Positions 37,920-47,203 of a stretch of DNA of 64,000 nucleotides are shown piece by piece. This DNA comes from Aurantiacibacter luteus (GTDB lineage: Bacteria > Pseudomonadota > Alphaproteobacteria > Sphingomonadales > Sphingomonadaceae). The DNA lies in contig NZ_LBHB01000002.1 of assembly GCF_001010945.1 (NCBI RefSeq), forward strand, positions 62,001 to 126,000, in the 5' to 3' direction. The notes beneath the pieces were generated by a model that had not been told where the DNA came from, did not search any database, and saw nothing but the letters and a program-made list of their open reading frames with translations. The position numbers and the translations under genes were made by a program. Numbering within the stretch: position 1 is the stretch's first letter; every line of letters begins with the position of its first letter.

Positions 37920-39530
37920 ATGAGTCTCGTCAAGAACGTCGGCACCATCGGCGCGCTGACGCTGGTGAGCCGCATCTTCGGCTTCGCCCGCGACATGCTG
38001 CTCGCCCGCGTGCTGGGCGCGGGGCTGGTGGCCGACGCCTGGCAGCTCGCCTTCACCCTGCCCAATACCTTTCGCCGCCTCTTCGCCGAGGGCGCGTTCA
38101 GCGTCGCCTTCGTGCCGATGTACACCCGTCGCCTGGCCGACCCCGAGCGCGGCGGCGAGGCGGGAGCGGACGAGTTCGCGGGCGACGTGCTCTCGGTCTT
38201 CGTCTGGGTGCTGCTGGGCTTCACCGCGCTATGCATCCTCGCCATGCCGGGCATCGTCTGGCTGCTGGCGCGCGAGTATCAGGACGTGCCGGGCAAGTTC
38301 GAGCTTTCGGTCTGGCTCAGCCGCGTGACCTTTCCCTACCTCGGCCTCGTCAGTCTGGTCGCCATGCTCTCGGGCGTGCTCAATGCGCGCAGCCGCTTCG
38401 CGCCGGGGGCCTTCGTGCCAGTGCTGCTCAACATCGTGATGATCGGCGGCATCGTGACCGGCTGGTATCTGCGCGGGCAATCGGACGACGACCTGGTGGT
38501 GGGCTGGGCGCTGGCCATCTCGCTGGTGGTCGCGGGCGTCGCGCAGCTTGCCTATATGTGGTGGGCCATGCGCCGGGCAGGGGTGCGCCTCGCGGTCAAG
38601 CGACCGCGGTTCACGCCCGAGGTCAAGCGGCTGCTCATGCTGATGCTGCCCGCCACCTTCGGCGCGGGAATCTACCAGATCAGCCAGCTGGTCGACACAT
38701 TCTTCGCCACCTCCCTGCCGCAGGGCTCGCTGAGCCTGCTCAAGTATGCCGACCGGCTGAACCAGATGCCGCTCGGCATCTTCGGCATCGCCTTGGGCAC
38801 CGCGATCCTGCCGATGCTGGCGCGCCACATCCAAAGCGGCGACAAGGGCGAGGCCCAGCGCCTGCAGGCGAACGCGGTGGAGATCGCCACACTGCTCTGC
38901 CTGCCGAGCGCGGTCGCCCTCTCGATCTGCGCCGAGGCCTTTACCACGGGCATCTTCCAGGGTGGCCGGATGACGCCCGAGGATACCGCCATCATGGGCA
39001 ACATCGTCGTGGCGCTGGTCTGCGGCCTGCCCGCCTACGTGCTCATAAAGGTGTTCCAGCCCGCCTTCTTCAGCCGCGAGGATACGCGCACGCCGGTGTG
39101 GGTCGCGGCCTTTGCGCTGGCGGTGAACATCGCGCTCAATTTCTATGTCGTGCCGCGCTACGGCATCGTCGGGCTGGCGGGCGCGACGGCTTTCACCGCG
39201 ACACTCAACGTCCTGACGCTCTACACCATCCTGCAACTGCGCGGCTGGTTTGCCTTTACCGGCAAGCTGGCGAGCCGCATCGCGCGCCAGATCGTGGCGA
39301 CGGGGGCCATGGCGGCACTGCTCGTATGGCTCGTGCCGCTGCTGGAGCCCTACTGGCGCGGCAACGCCTTCGAGCGGGTGTGGTCGCTGGGCGCGCTGTG
39401 CCTGTCGGGCGCGGTGGTCTTCTTCGCCCTGGCGCTGCTGATCGGCGCGCTCGACAAGGACCTCGTGCGCCAGCTAACGCGGCGGCGCGCCGTTCCCAAG
39501 GCCGAAGGGCCGCCCAACCTTTCCGAATAG
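37920..39530 (+). CDS. murJ: lipid II flippase MurJ
   Basis: MurJ moves lipid II across the inner membrane for cell wall synthesis. The 536-residue protein has about 14 membrane helices. MVF family motifs are present: LTLVSRIFGFARDMLLARVLG near the N terminus, LPNTFRRLFAEGAFSVAFVP and NQMPLGIFGIALGTAILP. A ribosome binding site like GGGGGCGG precedes the ATG. It is followed 13 bases later by trpS, forming a probable operon with it. Confidence 0.95.
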   Translation: MSLVKNVGTIGALTLVSRIFGFARDMLLARVLGAGLVADAWQLAFTLPNTFRRLFAEGAFSVAFVPMYTRRLADPERGGEAGADEFAGDVLSVFVWVLLGFTALCILAMPGIVWLLAREYQDVPGKFELSVWLSRVTFPYLGLVSLVAMLSGVLNARSRFAPGAFVPVLLNIVMIGGIVTGWYLRGQSDDDLVVGWALAISLVVAGVAQLAYMWWAMRRAGVRLAVKRPRFTPEVKRLLMLMLPATFGAGIYQISQLVDTFFATSLPQGSLSLLKYADRLNQMPLGIFGIALGTAILPMLARHIQSGDKGEAQRLQANAVEIATLLCLPSAVALSICAEAFTTGIFQGGRMTPEDTAIMGNIVVALVCGLPAYVLIKVFQPAFFSREDTRTPVWVAAFALAVNIALNFYVVPRYGIVGLAGATAFTATLNVLTLYTILQLRGWFAFTGKLASRIARQIVATGAMAALLVWLVPLLEPYWRGNAFERVWSLGALCLSGAVVFFALALLIGALDKDLVRQLTRRRAVPKAEGPPNLSE

Positions 39531-39543
39531 CGAGTACCCTCAC

Positions 39544-40563
39544 ATGATCGTCGTCTCCGGCATCCAGCCGACGGGCAAGCCGCACCTCGGCAACTACCTC
39601 GGCGCCATCCGCAACTACGTAAAGCTGCAGGACGAGGCCGAGGCGCAGGACGGCAAGTGCCTCATCTTCCTCGCCGACCTGCACGCCATTTCCATGCCGC
39701 ACGACCCAGCGCAGCTGCACGCCAGCACGCTGGAGATGGTCGCGACGCTGGTCGCCTGCGGGCTCGATCCGGCCAAGAGCGTCCTCTTCAACCAGGCACA
39801 GGTGCCCGCCCATGCCGAACTGCAGTGGCTGTTGATGGGCACGGCGCGCATGGGCTGGCTTAACCGCATGACGCAGTGGAAGGACAAGGCCGGCAAGAAC
39901 CGGGAAGGGCAGTCGGTCGCCCTGTTCGGCTACCCGGTGCTGCAGGCCGCCGACGTGCTGCTCTACCAGGCGACCCACGTGCCCGTGGGAGAGGACCAGA
40001 AGCAGCACCTCGAACTGGCGCGCGACATCGCGCAGAAGTTCAACAACGATTTCGCATCCGACGATGCGCCGGTCTTTACCCTGCCCGATCCGTATATCCC
40101 GGAGGAAGCCGCGCGGATCATGAGCCTGCGCGACGGGGCTCGCAAGATGTCGAAGTCCGAGCCGTCCGACATGAGCCGCGTCAACCTGACGGACGACGCG
40201 GAGACGATGGCGGAAAAGGTGAAGAAGGCGAAGACCGATCCCGAGGTGCTGCCGAGCGAGGGGGCAGGGCTGGCCGAGCGGCCCGAGGCGCGTAACCTCG
40301 TGGGCATCTACGCCGCGCTCGCCGGGCAATCGGTGAACGAGGTGCTGCGCCAGTACGGTGGGCAAGGCTTCGGCGCGTTCAAGCCGGCGCTCGCCGATCT
40401 GCTGGTCTCCGTCCTCGGCCCGATCCGCGATCGCTTCGTCGAGCTGAAGGACGACCGCGAGGCGCTGGACGCCATTCTCGCGCGCGGAGCCGCGCAGGCG
40501 CGCGAGTTCTCGCGCCCGACGCTCGATGCGGCCTATTCCGCGCTCGGGCTGGTGCGCGGCTAG
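39544..40563 (+). CDS. trpS: tryptophan--tRNA ligase
   Basis: TrpRS charges tRNA-Trp. The 339-residue class I synthetase has the HIGH motif as HLGNYLGAIRNY near residue 14 and the KMSKS loop near residue 201 (RKMSKSEPSDMS). Between them is FGYPVLQAADVLLYQATHVPVGEDQKQH. The length is typical of the bacterial enzyme. It probably shares a transcript with murJ. Its TAG stop overlaps the stop of the convergent DUF805 gene within CTAG. Confidence 0.97.
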   Translation: MIVVSGIQPTGKPHLGNYLGAIRNYVKLQDEAEAQDGKCLIFLADLHAISMPHDPAQLHASTLEMVATLVACGLDPAKSVLFNQAQVPAHAELQWLLMGTARMGWLNRMTQWKDKAGKNREGQSVALFGYPVLQAADVLLYQATHVPVGEDQKQHLELARDIAQKFNNDFASDDAPVFTLPDPYIPEEAARIMSLRDGARKMSKSEPSDMSRVNLTDDAETMAEKVKKAKTDPEVLPSEGAGLAERPEARNLVGIYAALAGQSVNEVLRQYGGQGFGAFKPALADLLVSVLGPIRDRFVELKDDREALDAILARGAAQAREFSRPTLDAAYSALGLVRG

Positions 40564-41138
40564 ACGACCTTGCGCCCGAACCCGCCGCTGCGCGGGAGGG
40601 CGCTTGCGGGCCGTGGCCGGGCCGGTCTGGCGGTGCGACGAAAGTCTTCCAGCGCGCGCGCGATGGCCGCGTCCGCGCCCGCCCCGTGGGGGTCGAAGTC
40701 CACATCGTCGTCGGAAAAAACGGCCGCATAGTCCTCGCCCGCACCGCCGCGCGACCGGATCGCGCCGATTACCAGCGTGAAGACGAAGTCGCCGAGATAG
40801 ACCAGCGTGGCGAGCCCCGAGGCTCCCAGCGTATTCGCCTGTGCCGCGCCGGAGGTAGCGAAAGTCGCCACGCCCGCCACCACGCTCGCGCCCATCAGCA
40901 GCCACGGCAGCGAGGGTGCCCAACCGATGTCGCGGCAACGGCGCATCATGATGACGCGGAACCACACGCCGAGCGGCAGGACCAGCACCACTGCGATGCC
41001 GCCCTTCACCCAGTCCCCCGACAGAAGCGCAGCCCCGGCCCCTACCATCAGGATCACGCAGGCCACCGAATAGATCAGGAACAGCAGCCAGTAGCGGCTG
41101 CGTCCGATGCGTTTTCCCGGTCGATTCGCCATCGGCAT
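40560..41138 (-). CDS. DUF805 family membrane protein
   Basis: From the ATG at 41138, with GGGGGA about 7 bases before it on the minus strand, the product is 192 residues. It has an N-terminal basic region, four membrane helices, the FRVIMMRRCRDIGWAP loop typical of DUF805, and a long Arg/Pro-rich C-terminal tail. The function of the family is unknown. Its stop codon shares CTAG with trpS. Confidence 0.78.
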   Translation of the reverse strand: MPMANRPGKRIGRSRYWLLFLIYSVACVILMVGAGAALLSGDWVKGGIAVVLVLPLGVWFRVIMMRRCRDIGWAPSLPWLLMGASVVAGVATFATSGAAQANTLGASGLATLVYLGDFVFTLVIGAIRSRGGAGEDYAAVFSDDDVDFDPHGAGADAAIARALEDFRRTARPARPRPASALPRSGGFGRKVV

Positions 41139-41375
41139 GGCCGATCCCCCAACAGTGCAATCGCAAAAGGCTCGCTGCCAACTTGACGCGTGATCACTGA
41201 AAATCCTGTAAATTTTTGGCAGGCTCCTGATTTTGCCTAACAATCCGCAAGGCCCCGGTTCAATCGCAGTTCACTCCATCCTTGATATCACCCGGCTCAT
41301 CGTAGAGTTTCCTGCGCGCCAAAAATGAGGGGCCGCGCGCGTCCATTCGCACTTTTACGCAAGAGAGAGTTCGTC

Positions 41376-42092
41376 ATGACCATCACCTCCATGATCAAGA
41401 AAGGCGCTAAATTGGCGGCCATTCCGGCGCTCGCCCTTGGTCTTTCCGCCTGCGCCACGGCTGGCTTCAACGCCGACGTTTCGCGCTTCCAGAGCCAGCT
41501 TCCCGCGCCGCAGGGCCAGAGCTTCTACGTCGTCGCCGACGATCCGGCGCTCGCCGGCGGGCTCGAGTTCTCGCAGTACGCCCGGTACGTGGCGGGCGAG
41601 ATGCAGCAACTGGGCTATGTCCAGGCCGCATCTCCCGAAGCCGCGACCATGCTGGTGCGCTTCGATTACGGAGTCGACAACGGGCGCGAGCGCGTGCGTT
41701 CGACCGGCTTCGGCTACCGCGACCCGTTCTACGACTCGTGGTACGGCTACAGCCGCCCGGTCCTCTACCGCGACCGCGTGGGCCGCACCCGCGTAGCCTA
41801 CCTGCCCAGCCGCGGCTGGGGCTACGGCTGGAACGATTCGTTCTTCGGCGGGCCCGACATCCGCAGCTACACCGTCTACACCAGCGGCGTGGAGCTGAAA
41901 ATCGACGACGCGGCGAGCGGCCAGCGCCTGTTCGAAGGCCAGGCCGAGGCGGCATCGACCTCGAACCGGTTACAGTACCTCGTGCCCAACCTTGTCGAGG
42001 CGCTGTTTACCGACTTCCCCGGCAACTCGGGCGAGACCGTTCGCATCTCGGTCGCGCCGGAGGATATGCCGGCCCAGCGCAGCCGCCGCTGA
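41376..42092 (+). CDS. DUF4136 domain lipoprotein
   Basis: The 238-residue product has a lipoprotein signal (LAAIPALALGLSAC) followed by the DUF4136 pattern. That pattern includes FYVVADDP, YARYVAGEMQQLGYV and repeated aromatic residues (GYRDPFYDSWYGYSRPVLY). The rest ends FPGNSGETVRISVAPED. It is likely anchored to the inner leaflet of the outer membrane. The ATG at 41376 is preceded by AAGAGAGAG. The 237-base gap on its 5' side contains only promoter-like AT stretches. Confidence 0.85.
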   Translation: MTITSMIKKGAKLAAIPALALGLSACATAGFNADVSRFQSQLPAPQGQSFYVVADDPALAGGLEFSQYARYVAGEMQQLGYVQAASPEAATMLVRFDYGVDNGRERVRSTGFGYRDPFYDSWYGYSRPVLYRDRVGRTRVAYLPSRGWGYGWNDSFFGGPDIRSYTVYTSGVELKIDDAASGQRLFEGQAEAASTSNRLQYLVPNLVEALFTDFPGNSGETVRISVAPEDMPAQRSRR

Positions 42093-42113
42093 TCGCATCA
42101 TACGGACAAGAAG

Positions 42114-42147
42114 GGCGGGCTTTCCGATGCGGGAGGCCCGCCTTTTT
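42114..42147 (+). terminator. terminator after the DUF4136 gene
   Basis: A stem GGCGGGC (42114-42120) with GCCCGCC (42136-42142) around a 15-base loop is followed directly by TTTTT. This is a clear intrinsic terminator; on the opposite strand it could also end the wHTH regulator gene at 42153. Confidence 0.8.
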
Positions 42148-42152
42148 CGTAT

Positions 42153-43178
42153 CTAGCCGCGCCGCGCCCACAGGTTCGCCAGCGCCATGGCCAGCACGAA
42201 GGCCGCGCCCTCGGCGACGGCGGTCATTCCCATGGCGGCGGCGCTGAAGGTGTCGGCTCCGGTCAGTGCGCCGAGCCGCTCCATCGCCAACTGCACGCCG
42301 GGCAGGCCCAGTTGCAAGCTCCACAAGGAGGTCGCCAGAAGCACCCCGCGCGCGGCGTGGATGACCACGCCGGCGAGGGTGCCCGCCACCAGAGCGCCCG
42401 CCAACACCGTGCGGCGTGGACGCGCGGTCAGCCCCAGCCAGGCCGCGCAGCCCGCGGCCAGCCCCAGCACCAGCCCCTCGAACGCGCCCGTCACCTGCCC
42501 CAGTCCGCGCGCGCCCATCAGGCCCACGCCCTCGCGCGCCAGCATCGAGCCCATCGCGCCGATCGCCAGTCCGCCGAGCGCCGCGCCGGGCACCACGAAG
42601 CCGTCCGCCCGGCCGCGCCAGGCGAGCGCAGCCGCGATCCCCGCGCCCACGCCCGCGCCCGCCAGCAGGCCGAGCGCCCCGACCAGCGCGGCGAGCACCA
42701 GCACCCCGCCCGCCCCGCCGGTCCCGGCGACCGCGCCGTAGGCCAGCCCCGCCACTGCGCCCGCCGCCAGCCCCGACACCGTGCAGGCCCCGGCCACGCG
42801 CGACGGCAGGGAGAAAGGCGGCGCGGCCTCCGCATGGGATACAGGCGCTTCCGCACCGTCCTCCAGCTCGCCCACGAAGCGGTAGCCATGCTTGGGCACG
42901 GTGCGGATGAAGCGCGGGTTGGCCGCATCGTCGCCCAGCGTGCGGCGCAGGGTGCGGATGCACTGGGTCAGCGCCTCGTCGGTCACGGGGATGCCCGCCC
43001 AGACCTCGTCCATGAAGCGGTCCTTGGAGACGAGCGCGCCGTGCTCGTGCACCAGCAGAGCCAGCGCGTCGAAGTACCTGCTGCCGAGCTCGATCGTCTC
43101 TCCCGCGCGGCTGAGGCGGCGGTCGGCGATGTCGAGCTCGTAGCCGCCGAAACGGTAGATGGCTGGCGCGTCCCCCAT
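42153..43178 (-). CDS. winged-helix (OmpR/PhoB-type) regulator with membrane domain
   Basis: The product of about 341 residues from the ATG at 43178 has an N-terminal DNA-binding winged helix. It includes YELDIADRRLSRAGE, the LVSKDRFMDEVWAG helix and the QCIRTLRRTLGD recognition helix with the TVPKHGYRF wing. A linker follows and then about eight hydrophobic helices, all Ala/Gly-rich. It is a one-component membrane regulator of the CadC-ToxR style; no kinase or receiver domain is present. An in-frame ATG at 43226 is an alternative start. It is divergent from the membrane protein gene at 43301, its most likely target. Confidence 0.78.
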   Translation of the reverse strand: MGDAPAIYRFGGYELDIADRRLSRAGETIELGSRYFDALALLVHEHGALVSKDRFMDEVWAGIPVTDEALTQCIRTLRRTLGDDAANPRFIRTVPKHGYRFVGELEDGAEAPVSHAEAAPPFSLPSRVAGACTVSGLAAGAVAGLAYGAVAGTGGAGGVLVLAALVGALGLLAGAGVGAGIAAALAWRGRADGFVVPGAALGGLAIGAMGSMLAREGVGLMGARGLGQVTGAFEGLVLGLAAGCAAWLGLTARPRRTVLAGALVAGTLAGVVIHAARGVLLATSLWSLQLGLPGVQLAMERLGALTGADTFSAAAMGMTAVAEGAAFVLAMALANLWARRG

Positions 43179-43300
43179 GGCTGCGGTCCTATCGACCTCG
43201 GCGCGGCGGGCAAGGTTTTCAGGCATTGCTCACGAATTGCTCATGCCGCTCAGGGGCGAGCGGAGGCAGGACGGGGTCATCAGAGATACGGAGACCCGAT

Positions 43301-43849
43301 ATGACAACGACCCACCCGAAACTGCTCAACGGCTGGCGCGTGGCCGGCTGGGGCAGCCTCGCCGCGCTGCTGCTGCTGCCCGCCATCGCCATGCAGGTGG
43401 ACGCACCCGGCGTCCTGTGGACGGCGAGCGACTTCGTGTTCGCCGCGGTGCTGCTCGGTTTCCTCGGCCTGGTGGTGGAATTGGCCGTGCGGCTGGCGCG
43501 AGGCGGCATGCAGCGTGCAGGCTACCTGATCGCAGGCTTCACCGCGTTCTTCACCATGTGGTCGAATGCCGCCGTGGGCATCATCGGCGACGACGAGTGG
43601 GTCAACCAGTTCTTTTTCTGGATGGTGCTGGGCGGCATCGTGTTGAGCTTGCTAACCCGCTTTCGACCCGTCGCCATGCGCTGGATTTGCGGCGCCATCG
43701 CCGCAGGCCAGATCGTAATGGGATTCGTCGCCACGCAGGCCATGCCCGGGCACGAGGTCGAGTGGGGACTTCTCGCTTTCTTCGCCCTGCTTTGGGGAAG
43801 CGCGGCCTGGTGTTTCGACCGCTCGGTGCGACAAAACCGACGGAGCTAG
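43301..43849 (+). CDS. six-helix membrane protein, unknown function
   Basis: The 182-residue product begins after a GGAG ribosome binding site and contains six hydrophobic helices with short loops, such as [21 protein letters not shown]. No catalytic motif is visible. It is divergent from a membrane-anchored winged-helix regulator, a common pairing in sphingomonads, so it may be its regulated partner. Its TAG stop lies inside a CTAG shared with the dut stop. Confidence 0.7.
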   Translation: MTTTHPKLLNGWRVAGWGSLAALLLLPAIAMQVDAPGVLWTASDFVFAAVLLGFLGLVVELAVRLARGGMQRAGYLIAGFTAFFTMWSNAAVGIIGDDEWVNQFFFWMVLGGIVLSLLTRFRPVAMRWICGAIAAGQIVMGFVATQAMPGHEVEWGLLAFFALLWGSAAWCFDRSVRQNRRS

Positions 43850-44304
43850 AGAGCGCCGTGCCCCCCGGTCGAGCCGAACCCGCCCGCGCCGCGCTCGGTA
43901 TCGGCGAGCTCGTCCACCTCCTGCCACGCCGCGCGCGTCACCGGGGCCAGCACCAGTTGCGCCACGCGGTCGCCGCGCTCGATGGCGAAGGGCTCCTCGC
44001 CATGGTTGATGAGGATGACCTTCAGCTCGCCGCGATAGTCCGAATCGATGGTGCCGGGGGTGTTGGGTACGGTGATGCCGTGTTTCAGCGCCAGGCCCGA
44101 TCGCGGACGCACCTGCACCTCGTAACCGTCGGGGATCGCCATAGCGAAACCGGTCGCGACCGCGTGGCGCGCACCGGGGCGGATGGTGACGGCCTCGGCG
44201 CTCACCACGTCCATGCCTGCCGCGCCGTGGGTTGCGTAGACGGGGAGGTCGAGCCCGTGGCCGTGCGGCAGGCGCTTCACTTGCACCGCGACAGGTTCAG
44301 GCAT
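43846..44304 (-). CDS. dut: dUTP diphosphatase
   Basis: Dut hydrolyses dUTP to dUMP and pyrophosphate, keeping uracil out of DNA. The 152-residue trimeric enzyme shows motifs [47 protein letters not shown] and the C-terminal GAGGFGSTG. The start at 44304 ([13 protein letters not shown]) is preferred over one 11 codons upstream. Its start overlaps the end of coaBC by 8 bases, so the two are co-translated. Confidence 0.95.
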   Translation of the reverse strand: MPEPVAVQVKRLPHGHGLDLPVYATHGAAGMDVVSAEAVTIRPGARHAVATGFAMAIPDGYEVQVRPRSGLALKHGITVPNTPGTIDSDYRGELKVILINHGEEPFAIERGDRVAQLVLAPVTRAAWQEVDELADTERGAGGFGSTGGHGAL

Positions 44305-46072
44305 CGACCTTGAGCCTGTCGGCGACCTGCAGCACAAGCTTCATCGCCACGTCCTGCTTGGTCATCTGGTCCCACTGTTCGACCATGCCTTCGCGCACGA
44401 GGTGGACCTGGTTGTCCTCCCCGCCCATGACATCGCCGGACACGTCGTTGGCGACGATCCAGTCGACGCCCTTGCTCTTGCGCTTCTTGCGCGCGTGCTC
44501 GACCACGTTGCCGGTTTCCGCGGCGAAGCCGATCAGCAGTTCGGGCCGCTGCGCGCTCGCGGCGACGCTGGCGAGGATGTCGGGGTTCTCGGTCAGGATC
44601 AGCGCGGGCGGAGCGCTGCCGCGCTTCTTGATCTTTTCGCCCTTGTAGTCGCGCGGACGCCAGTCGGCGACGGCGGCGACCATGATGGCGACATCGGCGG
44701 GCAGCGCCTCGCGCACGGCATCGGCCATTTCCTGCGCGCTGCCGACATCGATGCGGTCCACGCCCAGCGGGGTGGCGAGATGCACCGGGCCGGACACCAA
44801 CGTGACCCGCGCGCCCGCGGCGGCGGCGGCGGCAGCGATGGCGAAGCCCTGCTTGCCGCTCGAACGGTTGGCGAGATAGCGGACCGGGTCGATCGGCTCG
44901 TGCGTGGGGCCGGCGGTGACGAGCACGTGACGCCCGTAGAGCGGGCGATGTTCGATGTCTTCTTCGAACCCCGGTTGCCCGGCGAGGGGATCGAAAGCAT
45001 CGAGCGGGGGATCGAGCGAGAGTTCGGCGCGCGAATCCACCGGGTCGCTGGCGGCAAAGGCCATCGGATTGACGGGCGCCGCCGCCTCCTCGCCCTCGAA
45101 GGGCTGCGGCGCGGCCTGGCGGGCGTTGACGTGGTGGTTGATCGCCTCGCGGTCGGTCGGCGGGGCGGCGCTGGCGCTGCCCTTCTTGGCCATCAGGCCG
45201 CCGAAGTTGGAATAGTCGGGCTCGGGCAGTTCCGGCCCCTCGACGATGCCCTCGGGCAGCTCCATGTCGGCGTATTCGTCGTCCGCGGCCGGATCCTCGT
45301 GCCCCCAGTGCGGCGTGGCGCGCTGGATGAGCGAGCCGAGCAGGCCGCCCAATCCCGAACCATGCCCGCCGCCGCCTGCGGGCGCGGCATCCTCCTCGTA
45401 GCCTTCCTCATCCTCGCCGTAGTCGCTGACGTTGTAGCGGCGCGCGAGATAGGCGGCGATGTCGGCGCTGGCGGCTCCGGCGTCGAGGCCGAGCGCCTCG
45501 GCGATCTCGACCCAAACCGCTTCGGGCTCGGGCAGGCGGCCGGGGCCGAATTCGCCGCAGGCCATGTCGCCCATGTCGGGCTCGACGACGTTTACGCCAC
45601 GCTCCCGCAGGGTGGCGACGTTGCGGACTGTCGCCTCGTGCTGCCACATCTTCACGTTCATCGCCGGGACCGCCATCACGGGGCGGTTGGTGGCGAGGAT
45701 CAGCGTGGTGGCGAGATCGTCTGCAATGCCGGCCGCCATCTTCGCCATCAGGTCAGCGGTGGCGGGGCAGACGACCACCAGGTCGGCTTCGCGCGAGAGC
45801 TGGATATGGCCGATCTCGGCCTCGTTCTTCAGATCCCAGAGGCTGGTGTGGACCTGCGCGCCCGACAGCGCGGCGAGCGCCATCGGCGTGACGAACTGCG
45901 CGCCGCCCTCGGTCAGCACGCAGGTGACCTCGGCCCCGCCCTTCCTGGCAAGGCGGACGAGTTCGCACGACTTGTAGGCGGCAATGCCGCCGCCCACGAC
46001 AAGCAGGATGCGCGGGGTAGTCGTCTCGCCCTCCGGTTCGATGCGCTGCTGAAGCACGTTCACGTCGCCCAT
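44297..46072 (-). CDS. coaBC: bifunctional phosphopantothenoylcysteine decarboxylase / phosphopantothenate-cysteine ligase
   Basis: CoaBC makes 4'-phosphopantetheine for coenzyme A. The CoaC flavoprotein half (about residues 18-195) contains [14 protein letters not shown], the [11 protein letters not shown] His, PAMNVKMW and the [11 protein letters not shown] lid. The CoaB half (about 378-591) starts at [19 protein letters not shown] with [17 protein letters not shown], and LTENPDIL. The protein is 591 residues where around 400 is usual. The difference is an acidic, Gly/Pro-rich linker of about 180 residues (44942-45484) with no known fold. It is co-transcribed with dut. Confidence 0.93.
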   Translation of the reverse strand: MGDVNVLQQRIEPEGETTTPRILLVVGGGIAAYKSCELVRLARKGGAEVTCVLTEGGAQFVTPMALAALSGAQVHTSLWDLKNEAEIGHIQLSREADLVVVCPATADLMAKMAAGIADDLATTLILATNRPVMAVPAMNVKMWQHEATVRNVATLRERGVNVVEPDMGDMACGEFGPGRLPEPEAVWVEIAEALGLDAGAASADIAAYLARRYNVSDYGEDEEGYEEDAAPAGGGGHGSGLGGLLGSLIQRATPHWGHEDPAADDEYADMELPEGIVEGPELPEPDYSNFGGLMAKKGSASAAPPTDREAINHHVNARQAAPQPFEGEEAAAPVNPMAFAASDPVDSRAELSLDPPLDAFDPLAGQPGFEEDIEHRPLYGRHVLVTAGPTHEPIDPVRYLANRSSGKQGFAIAAAAAAAGARVTLVSGPVHLATPLGVDRIDVGSAQEMADAVREALPADVAIMVAAVADWRPRDYKGEKIKKRGSAPPALILTENPDILASVAASAQRPELLIGFAAETGNVVEHARKKRKSKGVDWIVANDVSGDVMGGEDNQVHLVREGMVEQWDQMTKQDVAMKLVLQVADRLKVDA

Positions 46073-46107
46073 ACCTTAATCCAAGCGAGCGGCTTGGCAA
46101 ACGATGG

Positions 46108-47196
46108 TTAAGATTGCTTTAGCCTCGCCCGCCCGGCGGCGGCGAGCAGGTCCGCCAGCGCGCGCGGCACGAAGGCCAAACCGGCGAAGTAGGTGGGCAG
46201 CGTCAGCTGCACCCAGTAGAAGTTCTCCGGCCGTGCGAAGACCGCCATCGCGCCGAGGAACCCGGCGAACCACAGGGCGGCGAACAGGCCTGTCCGCCCG
46301 CCGAGGCCAAGCCAGCCGACGAGCGGCAGGATCGCCAGCGGCGCGGCGAGCCATTGCGGCAGCAGCAGCAGCGCGGTGAGCTTCGCCAGCGCGGCGAGCG
46401 GCAGCGCGGGGCCGGCCAGCGCGCTCCACCCCTGCGATGCGGGATCGCCGGGCAGAACCCTTGCCTCCACGCCCTGCTGGTGCAGGATCATGGCCAGCGA
46501 GAACGCCGCGAGCACGGCCAGCACCGCGAGGGCCTCCCCCGCCCGCCTCTGCCACGCGGCGAACGCCAGCCAGAGCGCGAGGAAGGGCGCGGCGAGCTCG
46601 CGAAAGGCCAGCGCCAGCGCGGCGCACAGCAGAGCGGGCCACCAACGGTGCGGGCGATAGAGCGCCAGCGACAAGGTCAACAGCATCCCGGCGGGCAGTT
46701 CGTGGATAAGCGGCGCGGCCGGGATCGCGGCCGCCGCGCCGCCGAGCATGGCGAACACGCCGACCGCGACCGTCTCCGCCCGCGAGACCGCCCCGCGGAA
46801 GCGCCAGAGCAGCGCGATCGCCGTCAGCAGCCACAGCGCCTTCAGCATCAGGGCCGTGCCGGTCAGGCCGATCCAGCGGTGGAGCATGGCCAGCGTCGGC
46901 AGGCGCACGGTGACGAAGGGCCGCACCGGATAGTCCCCTGCGCGCTGTTCGGCCACGGCGGCGGCGTAGTAGTCCTCGCCCGCGACGACCCGCTGCGAGA
47001 TGCGGCCATAAAGCGCAAGGTCGCCCTGCCCCGCGCCGTTCTGCGCGGTCGATATGGCCTCCGGCTCGCCCGCCGGGGGCACCGCCGCCAGCGCCGCCCA
47101 GGCCATGCTCGCGGCGAGCAGCGCCAGCATCAGCACGGCCGCCCAGCGCGGCAGACGGGAGAGGGGGTTGGGATTCGGGTCGCGCCAGAAGGTCAT
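46108..47196 (-). CDS. polytopic membrane protein, tandem copy A
   Basis: The 362-residue protein has one N-terminal helix, a periplasmic segment containing RVVAGEDYYAAAVAEQRAGDY followed by PVRPFVTVRLPTLA, and eight to nine further helices. A paralogue with the same motif order lies next door (47204-48340). The pattern suggests a GT-C-like membrane enzyme or transporter, but no family is recognised and no catalytic motif is certain. The stop-to-start gap from the paralogue is 7 bases, so they share a transcript. Confidence 0.65.
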   Translation of the reverse strand: MTFWRDPNPNPLSRLPRWAAVLMLALLAASMAWAALAAVPPAGEPEAISTAQNGAGQGDLALYGRISQRVVAGEDYYAAAVAEQRAGDYPVRPFVTVRLPTLAMLHRWIGLTGTALMLKALWLLTAIALLWRFRGAVSRAETVAVGVFAMLGGAAAAIPAAPLIHELPAGMLLTLSLALYRPHRWWPALLCAALALAFRELAAPFLALWLAFAAWQRRAGEALAVLAVLAAFSLAMILHQQGVEARVLPGDPASQGWSALAGPALPLAALAKLTALLLLPQWLAAPLAILPLVGWLGLGGRTGLFAALWFAGFLGAMAVFARPENFYWVQLTLPTYFAGLAFVPRALADLLAAAGRARLKQS

Positions 47197-47203
47197 GCGC
47201 CCC

